From AP-15 sp963700185 (GTDB lineage Bacteria > Pseudomonadota > Alphaproteobacteria > ATCC43930 > CGMCC-115725), in NCBI GenBank assembly GCA_963700185.1, contig CAVOWP010000031.1, forward strand, positions 1-64,000: 64,000 bases of DNA, given 5' to 3'. The notes beneath the pieces are model-generated. The model searched no databases and was not told where the DNA came from. It was given only the letters and a program-made list of their open reading frames with translations. Both the position numbers and the translations under genes were made by a program. Below, piece after piece: positions 58,188 to 64,000 of the stretch. Numbering within the stretch: the stretch's first letter is position 1; the number at the start of each line of letters is the position of its first letter.

Positions 58188-59999
58188 GTGAAACGAACTG
58201 GCACCACGAACGGGATTTACGCCGCGCAGATACAAGCTCTCTACCAGCACATCCCGATAGTCCTGCTCGTCAACGTCGTCAACTCCGCTTTGGTCGCGAT
58301 CGTGCTGGCGTCCTATAAGGGACAGACTTGGTGGCTGGTATTTCTCGCCTTGACCATTGCCTTAACAGCGGTTCACGCATTCGGGTGGGCCCGTTACCGG
58401 CAGACCAGGCAGTCGGTTGAGTCCACGAGCCGATGGGCGGCGGCGGCAACCGTCGGATCGGGGCTGTCCGGATTGCTGTGGGGCGTCGGCAGCGCGCTTT
58501 TGCTTCCCGATAACCTGGTCGAGCAGACCTTCGTTGCCTTTGTCATCGGCGGGATGTGCGCCGCCTCTCTTGTCGCATTTTCCAACTATCTGCCGGCCTT
58601 CATTGCCTACGTCCTCCCGGCATCGTTACCGCTGGCGGGCCGCTTCTTCCTCGATGGTTGGACCGTACACGGCGACATGATGGTGGTGTTCGCAGTGACA
58701 ATAAGCCTTGCGGCCTGCAATTCCACTCGCGGCTTTGTGCATGGATTGCGTTTGAACTGCGATCTGACCGAGAAGACCAAGGAGGTGGTTTCGGCAAATC
58801 AACGACTGCACTTGGAGATGGAGCAGCGGAAGGTCGCAGAGGACCAGTTGCGGCAAATCCACAAAATGGAGGCGGTCGGCCAATTGACAGGCGGCATCGC
58901 GCACGATTTCAACAACCTGCTCACCATAGTCGTCGGGCAACTCGAGATTGCGCTGGATCGCGTCAGCGCCGATCCGCGCACCGTGGCGTCGTTACAGGCA
59001 GCCCTTCGTGCGGCGGAGCGTGGCGCTGCGCTGACTCGGCATCTGCTCGCCTTTGCGCGCCGACAACATTTGGATCCGAGGCCGGTCGACATTCCCGGCG
59101 TGTTTAACGCCGCGGAGAGATTGCTGGAGCAGACAATCGGTCCGGGAATCGCGCTGGTGATGCGCTCAGAGCTTGATCTACATCCGGCATGGATCGACCC
59201 GAACCAGCTGGAGCTCGCAATCTTGAACCTCGCCCTAAACGCCCGCGACGCTATGCCGGGAGGCGGAGTTCTGAGTATCACTGCGGAGAACCGACAGAGA
59301 GACGGTGGCAGCCTGCCGTCCGAGCTCCGGCCGTTCGACTATGTGGTAATTTCGGTAGCCGACACCGGCATTGGAATGAATAAGGAGACCCTCCGACGCG
59401 CGTTCGAGCCATTCTTCACGACGAAGGAGGCGGGCGGAGGCTCGGGGCTGGGGTTATCGATCGTTCACGGCTTTGCGGCGCAATCGGGGGGAATGGTCGA
59501 GATAGCCAGCATTCCCGATGAAGGCACGAAAGTGGATTTGTGGCTGCCGCGCGCCGCGAGCAAAACGTCCCAATGCGTCGCTCGCGATCCCGGTCCCTCC
59601 GTATCGGAACCGAGCCACGCGAGAATCCTGGTTTGCGACGATGATTCGGGTGTGCTGACCCTTGTCGCGACCGTTCTGCGCGACAATGGTCACGTCGTGT
59701 GGGAGGCGGACACCCCTTCCGAGGCCCTCGCGATCGTCGAGAGGGAGCAGCCCCTCGATCTTCTATTGGTCGATTACGCCATGCCGGGAATGAACGGCAT
59801 CGCCGTCATCGATCGAGCGCGTGCCTTTCAGCAGGAATTGCACGCGATCCTGATGTCCGGCCACCCGGATGTACTTCGCTCGGGTGGGGCTTCAGGGATC
59901 CCTCTTCTCGCAAAGCCGTTCAAGGTGGCTGAGTTGCGGCAGCGTATATGCGAAGTGTTGTTGGTGGGTTCACCAATGCCGGTTTCGGCTTCCCCGTAA
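58188..59999 (+). CDS. Six-helix membrane hybrid sensor histidine kinase/response regulator
   Basis: 603 residues, GTG start at 58188. Residues ~22-175 form about six transmembrane helices without a large periplasmic loop (PIVLLVNVVNSALVAIVLAS, LVFLALTIALTAVHAFGW, TFVAFVIGGMCAASLVAF), like an integral MASE-type sensor. HisKA has His239 in GGIAHDFNNLLT; HATPase has NARDAMPGGG, DTGIGM and GSGLGLSIVHG; the receiver has ILVCDDDSGVL, LLLVDYAMPG and LAKPFK. The signal is probably sensed in the membrane. No response regulator gene adjoins. A weak ribosome site (AGGCGAC) precedes the GTG. Confidence 0.9.
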   Translation: MKRTGTTNGIYAAQIQALYQHIPIVLLVNVVNSALVAIVLASYKGQTWWLVFLALTIALTAVHAFGWARYRQTRQSVESTSRWAAAATVGSGLSGLLWGVGSALLLPDNLVEQTFVAFVIGGMCAASLVAFSNYLPAFIAYVLPASLPLAGRFFLDGWTVHGDMMVVFAVTISLAACNSTRGFVHGLRLNCDLTEKTKEVVSANQRLHLEMEQRKVAEDQLRQIHKMEAVGQLTGGIAHDFNNLLTIVVGQLEIALDRVSADPRTVASLQAALRAAERGAALTRHLLAFARRQHLDPRPVDIPGVFNAAERLLEQTIGPGIALVMRSELDLHPAWIDPNQLELAILNLALNARDAMPGGGVLSITAENRQRDGGSLPSELRPFDYVVISVADTGIGMNKETLRRAFEPFFTTKEAGGGSGLGLSIVHGFAAQSGGMVEIASIPDEGTKVDLWLPRAASKTSQCVARDPGPSVSEPSHARILVCDDDSGVLTLVATVLRDNGHVVWEADTPSEALAIVEREQPLDLLLVDYAMPGMNGIAVIDRARAFQQELHAILMSGHPDVLRSGGASGIPLLAKPFKVAELRQRICEVLLVGSPMPVSASP

Positions 60000-60112
60000 C
60001 ACAGCATTTCACCGCCTCCCACTGACCCGAGGAGGTCGGACGGTGACGGTCTCGCATCGCACAGCGGGTTGGCCGACCAAACAATGCCCATTGGGCGTCG
60101 AAAGGCAAAAAT

Positions 60113-60574
60113 TCAGATTATCGGGACCGTCACGCTGCTGATCAAATCGAGTGGTCCGTACGGTAGAAGCTGCGGTGCGATGAAATCGAACGAATGGCTC
60201 GCGCAGATCGTTACCTTGGCTGGGGATGTCGTCGTGTCGACCGCAACTGAAACGGTGATGGCGGGGGCCTGGTAAGCGGCCAAAATCTGCCGGGCATACC
60301 AGGCGGAACAATTTGCGAGCGGGGTATTCGACAAGGCTGGGCATTGCGCGGCCTGGGTCTGAGCCATGCAAGTCGCCGGCGGACGGTGATTGTAGATCAT
60401 CGCATAGCGGCCGGCCTGCTCGACCGCCATCAGCATCGTGTTGTAGGTCCACAAGGCTCGCGCGGTTTCGACGCTGCCGATGACACCTACCAACAGCGCA
60501 GACATTATGATGGCGGCCTCGACAGCCACCGTTCCTGCCTCGGCTCCGCGCCGGGGCTCCTCGGGGCTCTTCAT
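60113..60574 (-). CDS. TadE/TadF-like pilus-assembly pseudopilin
   Basis: 153 residues from ATG 60574, overlapping the upstream TadE-like stop by 4 bp (ATGA). The short N-terminus (MKSPEEPRRGAEAG) leads into TVAVEAAIIMSALLVGVIGS, the TadE hydrophobic helix with Glu at position 5 (VAVEAA), the prepilin peptidase-like signature. The rest is a periplasmic beta-rich part with two Cys pairs. It is the last gene of the visible Tad block. Confidence 0.8.
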   Translation of the reverse strand: MKSPEEPRRGAEAGTVAVEAAIIMSALLVGVIGSVETARALWTYNTMLMAVEQAGRYAMIYNHRPPATCMAQTQAAQCPALSNTPLANCSAWYARQILAAYQAPAITVSVAVDTTTSPAKVTICASHSFDFIAPQLLPYGPLDLISSVTVPII

Positions 60575-61053
60575 TGCAGCTGCACCTCCATGGTGGCGGT
60601 TAACATTGCAGGAATGCCCGGCCACGGCACCAGCGGCGTAAAAAGTTGGTTTGCCGAGATCCGAATGAACACGCGATTGGGCCCGGGACGGCCGACAGTG
60701 GCACACGACTCGCTGCATGCAATCGGCGTCTTGTCATCGCATTCGCAGCTCCACGGAAAGCTGGCCGGAAAGGTTAATGCGGGCGCGACGCTCATCGCGC
60801 TTTGCATAGCATTCTGAATGCCGCTGGGGTCGTTCGGGTAAGTCCGCGCGTATTCTGCACCGATGCGTGCGGTTGCGGCCAGTCCCGCGGATCTGGTCGC
60901 GAGCATGCCAAAATCGGCAATTCCGGCCGCAATCAGAACGATTATCGGCGCCATTAGGGCGAACTCGGCAGCTACGCTGCCATTATCGTTTCGGCACTTC
61001 CAGGCGATTTCTCCTCGTTGCCGACTCCAATCTTGATTGAACCTTTTGGGCAT
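60571..61053 (-). CDS. TadE/TadF-like pilus-assembly pseudopilin
   Basis: 160 residues from ATG 61053. After a basic start (MPKRFNQDWSRQRG) comes NGSVAAEFALMAPIIVLIAA with the TadE-type Glu, then GIADFGMLATRSAGLAATAR. The C-terminal periplasmic part has four Cys (CECD, CSESCA). TadE/F pseudopilins are processed by TadV and help assemble Flp pili. Sits between tadG-like and a second tadE-like gene, coupled to both. Confidence 0.82.
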   Translation of the reverse strand: MPKRFNQDWSRQRGEIAWKCRNDNGSVAAEFALMAPIIVLIAAGIADFGMLATRSAGLAATARIGAEYARTYPNDPSGIQNAMQSAMSVAPALTFPASFPWSCECDDKTPIACSESCATVGRPGPNRVFIRISANQLFTPLVPWPGIPAMLTATMEVQLQ

Positions 61054-61055
61054 CT

Positions 61056-62468
61056 TCACTCGGCGACAGCAACAGTACGGATCGAGGGAAGATTGCCGAG
61101 GCCAGCCCTTGCGCATCCGCTGGTTTCGAGACGCGACGCAGCATCGATGTTGAGGGTTCCGACCACGAGCAGCAAGCATTCCGGGCCGGTCGCGCTTGGT
61201 GCTCCGTGGAAGGTCATCGATGTGTTGGGAAAGTAGACTAGCCCATTGAGCATCGCCCCCGGCGTGCCGCCGATTGTGCTTTGGTTCGACGTGTAGGTCG
61301 TGCCGAGTGGCAAGCCGTTGGAATCCTGAATGATCGCAAGGCCGGCAAACGGCCCTGAATTCGGCGCGTTGAGCGTCAATGTGGCATTGGAGGCCACCGA
61401 TACCGCCCCGATCTTACTGGTCTGCGCGGTCACGATGATCGTAACACCCGTACCCTTTGTATTGTCGCAAGTCGAGCACTTGAGCACAGCGCGCGACTGA
61501 AGGGTCAGATTGCCGGTAACCCAATAGGTGCCGGGCGATAGGTCAATCGTCTGTCCAGACGTGATCTTCCAGGATCCGGATATCCGGGTATTCGGCGATA
61601 GAAGAATTTGTGGAGCAGTCAGTGACCTTCCCTCGATTGCGCAATTGCCGGCATAAGTTGTTAAATAACCGGAAGTCTTGGATATACAAGTCGGCGTCGT
61701 CGGCATGCCGGTGATAAGAAACGTATGGGTAAGGGTACCAACATAAGGATCGGCTACGCTCGGCGCACCGATCATCGCGGGTGACGATAGCGCGAATTCC
61801 GGCGGCGGTGCCGCCGGGTCGATAGGGATCCCCTGCAACGATATTTCGCCGGCGGTAACCAAAGTTGCCGCAGCTACGGTACTGGTGCTGCCGCGGAGCT
61901 CGATCGCGGTACTGCTGATTGAATTCGCGGCCACGGAACAGTCCGGCATGTCGAGCTGGGTAGAAGCGGCGATTTCCACATCCGTGCTGTTCGTGCCGAG
62001 TGCCAGAATGCACGGGTTATCGAGCGCCTCGATTACCGCAACAGCGGTATTAGCTATTGTGATGCCGGACAAAAACATCGCAGCGAGCAAAGCTCCCTGG
62101 GATTGTTGCAGCGTAACCGCTATGCCGTCGGTGACGACCCCGTCGCTATAGGGAGTAACGACAGCCGGCACACTTCCCTTGTAGCCGTTCTGTCTGGATG
62201 CTTCGTCGGCGGCGGCGGTCAACCCGCCGGTCACGTTGGTTTTCCCCGCGATCACCCCATAAGCCGCGGAAATGGCGGCGGCGTCGGCGGCGGACTGGTT
62301 CTGTAATTTGATTGCGAACCAAACGCCGGTTTCGACGCCGAGCGCACTCATCCCTATCAGACCGGGAAGAGCGATGGCCACGATAGTTGCAGTAGCGCCA
62401 GTCCTGTCGCGAAAAATACGCGCGAGCGCGCCGCAGAGCGATCGAACGAAGTCAGGCGACATGATCAT
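61056..62468 (-). CDS. TadG-like pilus-assembly protein
   Basis: About 470 residues from ATG 62468 (MIMSPDFVRS). The N-terminus has the TadG signature RTGATATIVAIALPGLIGMS, ALGVETGVWFAIKLQNQSAA and DAAAISAAYG, a single membrane helix with the outer part exported. Unlike many TadG proteins it shows no von Willebrand A MIDAS (DxSxS); the large outer part is Ser/Thr/Gly-rich and repetitive in texture (LQSRAVLKCSTCDNTKGTGV, beta-helix-like), so it may be a surface scaffold. Start could also be 62462 or 62528. It ends 3 bp before the TadE-like gene. Confidence 0.8.
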   Translation of the reverse strand: MIMSPDFVRSLCGALARIFRDRTGATATIVAIALPGLIGMSALGVETGVWFAIKLQNQSAADAAAISAAYGVIAGKTNVTGGLTAAADEASRQNGYKGSVPAVVTPYSDGVVTDGIAVTLQQSQGALLAAMFLSGITIANTAVAVIEALDNPCILALGTNSTDVEIAASTQLDMPDCSVAANSISSTAIELRGSTSTVAAATLVTAGEISLQGIPIDPAAPPPEFALSSPAMIGAPSVADPYVGTLTHTFLITGMPTTPTCISKTSGYLTTYAGNCAIEGRSLTAPQILLSPNTRISGSWKITSGQTIDLSPGTYWVTGNLTLQSRAVLKCSTCDNTKGTGVTIIVTAQTSKIGAVSVASNATLTLNAPNSGPFAGLAIIQDSNGLPLGTTYTSNQSTIGGTPGAMLNGLVYFPNTSMTFHGAPSATGPECLLLVVGTLNIDAASRLETSGCARAGLGNLPSIRTVAVAE

Positions 62469-62549
62469 CGCAAATCGCAACAGTTCGGCGGCTGGGTTCT
62501 CTTCTGCCAGCAGGCCTTGTTCAACCAAGAAGAAATAGCTCGTGTTCCG

Positions 62550-63560
62550 TCACGGACCCCTCGCTAGCATGTCGATGATCCGCAGCGCCAAGGGCGTGCC
62601 TATCACGATCATTAAAGATGGCAAAATAAACGTCATCAACGGCACAGTCATAAGGACAGGGAGGCGCGCCGCACGCTCTTCGAAGCGCATCAGACGTTCG
62701 GTTCGCATCTCAGCTGCCACGGCTCGCAGCGATGCGGCAAGTGGTGTCCCGAACCTGATCGATTGGTTGAGCGCGGCAACGATGCCTCGGAGGCTCGCGA
62801 TACCCGCTCTCTGCGCCAGATTGTCAAATGCTTGATCACGGACGGCAGAAATGCGCATCTCTGCGCCTGTAGCGGCGAACTCCTCGGAAACCACCGGATT
62901 GGAGGAGCGGAGAACGCGCGCGACCTGCTCGATCGCGTGGTCCAAGCTGAGACCAGCCTCGGCGCATATAACGAGTAGATCAAGCGCGTCGGGTATCCCA
63001 GTTTCGAGACGCACGCGCCGCCTCGCCGCTAGCCGGGAGAGGACCACGTCGGGACCGCGCCAGCCGAGGATAGTGGCGCCAACCAGCAGCGCCAACCTAA
63101 TCGGGGTAGCTCCGACGAAGAAATGGCGCCATTCGAGCACCAGCCAACAAAGTGGCGAAAACACCATGGCGCTGCACAGCTTGGCCGTGAGCAGGGCGGC
63201 CAGGTGGCCATGTCCTTTTATCCCCGCTGCGACGAGCGCGGCTAACAACCTCTCTTGGGCTGCCGTGCCGATGACCCGAGTTGCCGCCACCGTCGCTCCA
63301 AGCCATTGATACCAGGGCAGCCGGGGCGCAAGTGGGGGCTCAGCGAAGTGGTATCGGCGGCGGCCCAGCGCCTCGAGAAGGCGGCTCAGACGACCCTCCG
63401 ACTGAGCGATCCGTCCGAGATTGAGCGCCGACAGCACGGCCGCCGTCAGAGCGATTGCAAGAGCGCAAGTATCAGGGGACCTGAACTGCATCTCGCCAAG
63501 ACGGATCGCGAGATAAGTATCGGCGACAGAGGTCAGCCATTCGAGGGAGGCCTCGTACAT
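62550..63560 (-). CDS. tadC: TadC-like type II secretion F-domain protein
   Basis: 336 residues. Three transmembrane helices (one near 30-50, two around 130-180 and one at 290-320) and the T2SSF domain: GIPDALDLLVICAEAGLSLD, HAIEQVARVLRSSNPVVSEE, FDNLAQRAGIASLRGIVAAL. It forms the inner-membrane platform with TadB, below the TadA ATPase, for Flp pilus assembly. The TadB stop lies 2 bp upstream of this start. Confidence 0.92.
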   Translation of the reverse strand: MYEASLEWLTSVADTYLAIRLGEMQFRSPDTCALAIALTAAVLSALNLGRIAQSEGRLSRLLEALGRRRYHFAEPPLAPRLPWYQWLGATVAATRVIGTAAQERLLAALVAAGIKGHGHLAALLTAKLCSAMVFSPLCWLVLEWRHFFVGATPIRLALLVGATILGWRGPDVVLSRLAARRRVRLETGIPDALDLLVICAEAGLSLDHAIEQVARVLRSSNPVVSEEFAATGAEMRISAVRDQAFDNLAQRAGIASLRGIVAALNQSIRFGTPLAASLRAVAAEMRTERLMRFEERAARLPVLMTVPLMTFILPSLMIVIGTPLALRIIDMLARGP

Positions 63561-63562
63561 AG

Positions 63563-64000
63563 CTAGCGCAGATTTCTCTTTATTAGAGCGCGCATCCCAG
63601 CAATCCCCGTCAGCAAGCTGGCGATAGCGATCCCGAGCATGAACCGGCCGCGCGGGTCAAAAAACAGAACCGTCATAAGATCTCGGTTGATCAGGAAGAG
63701 ACCCACTCCCGCGACAAAGGGAGTGGTCGCGACAATCGCAGCGGAGGCATGTGCCTCGGCGGTCAGCGCGCGGGCTTTCAGGCGCAGGGCCTTTCGTTGG
63801 CGAATAATTCCGCCGAGATTGGAAAGGGTTTCAGCGATGCCGCCGCCAGTCTGGCGTTGCAGGAGCAAACTGACGGCAAAGAACCGGAAATCCGGCACAC
63901 GGATCCGGTCGGCGGCGTGCTGCAGCGCTTCTTCCAACTCGGTGCCGATGCGCAGCTCGTCCACTAGTTGCCGAAACTCGGTGCCGACCGGCGGTCGAAC
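63563..64000 (-). CDS. tadB: TadB-like type II secretion F-domain protein, C-terminal part only
   Basis: The frame is open to the right edge: codons from 64000 read VRPPVGTEFRQLVDELRIGT, then DFRFFAVSLLLQRQTGGGIA, ETLSNLGGIIRQRKALRLKA and two C-terminal helices, ending in a basic LIKRNLR. This is the T2SSF domain of TadB. The first in-frame start inside the window (GTG at 63964) is not the true start, as family sequence continues beyond it. About 146 codons are visible of roughly 320. Confidence 0.9.
   Translation of the reverse strand, partial: VRPPVGTEFRQLVDELRIGTELEEALQHAADRIRVPDFRFFAVSLLLQRQTGGGIAETLSNLGGIIRQRKALRLKARALTAEAHASAAIVATTPFVAGVGLFLINRDLMTVLFFDPRGRFMLGIAIASLLTGIAGMRALIKRNLR

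Overview
The window is GC-rich chromosomal DNA from an alphaproteobacterium, most likely Hyphomicrobiales (Bradyrhizobium/Xanthobacteraceae-like). Support comes from a MucR-type regulator, the gene orders glyA-nrdR-ribD and ffs-dnaX-ybaB-recR, a Tad pilus locus, long antisense open frames typical of high GC, and dispersed 'CGTCATTCCCGCG…/GTAGGGCGGAAAAGCG…' intergenic palindromes of the kind common in that order. No tRNA, rRNA or CRISPR array was seen.

Layout. 1-2.0 kb: the 5' end of a large serine recombinase faces out of the window and abuts a comEC gene that loses its 3' end, so this looks like one end of an integrated element. 2.5-7 kb: AhpD-like secreted protein, a hemL-like aminotransferase preceded by a possible leader peptide and attenuator, then a MetE-like enzyme and an SDR. 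7-10.6 kb: a degraded island with a MazF-type toxin/antitoxin between repeated gene fragments, an orphan DUF433 antitoxin, a gene remnant, a small serine recombinase with an upstream inverted repeat, and an AT-rich AbiJ-type abortive-infection gene. 11-25.5 kb: metabolic genes (acyl-CoA dehydrogenase, enoyl-CoA hydratase, PEP mutase-like, CMD, methyltransferase, glutathionyl-hydroquinone reductase, nucleoside phosphorylase), two hybrid histidine kinases and two RadC paralogues. 25.5-35.5 kb: transporters, DUF6328 protein, ribD-nrdR-glyA, mucR, recR-ybaB-dnaX and the 4.5S RNA. 35.5-39 kb: an ABC transporter with two permeases and an ATPase fused to a cNMP-binding domain. 39-47 kb: IorAB-type molybdenum hydroxylase, a flavocytochrome c sulfide dehydrogenase pair plus SoxX, a LysR regulator and a stand-alone SdhA. 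47-55.6 kb: a tacAT-type toxin-antitoxin pair, enolase-superfamily enzyme, third hybrid kinase, amidohydrolase, tadA, thioesterase, glutamine amidotransferase-like hydrolase and DUF4142 protein. 55.6-64 kb: BTAD/TolB-like/TPR regulator, fourth hybrid kinase, and the tadB-tadC-tadG-tadE/F end of a Tad pilus operon.

A striking global feature is that at least ten genes, including glyA, read correctly only across a frameshift, and in every one the length fits +1 per shift (modulo 3). I list each as one gene spanning both frames. The uniform direction points to insertion errors in the assembly rather than gene decay, except in the 7-8.4 kb island where real decay is likely.
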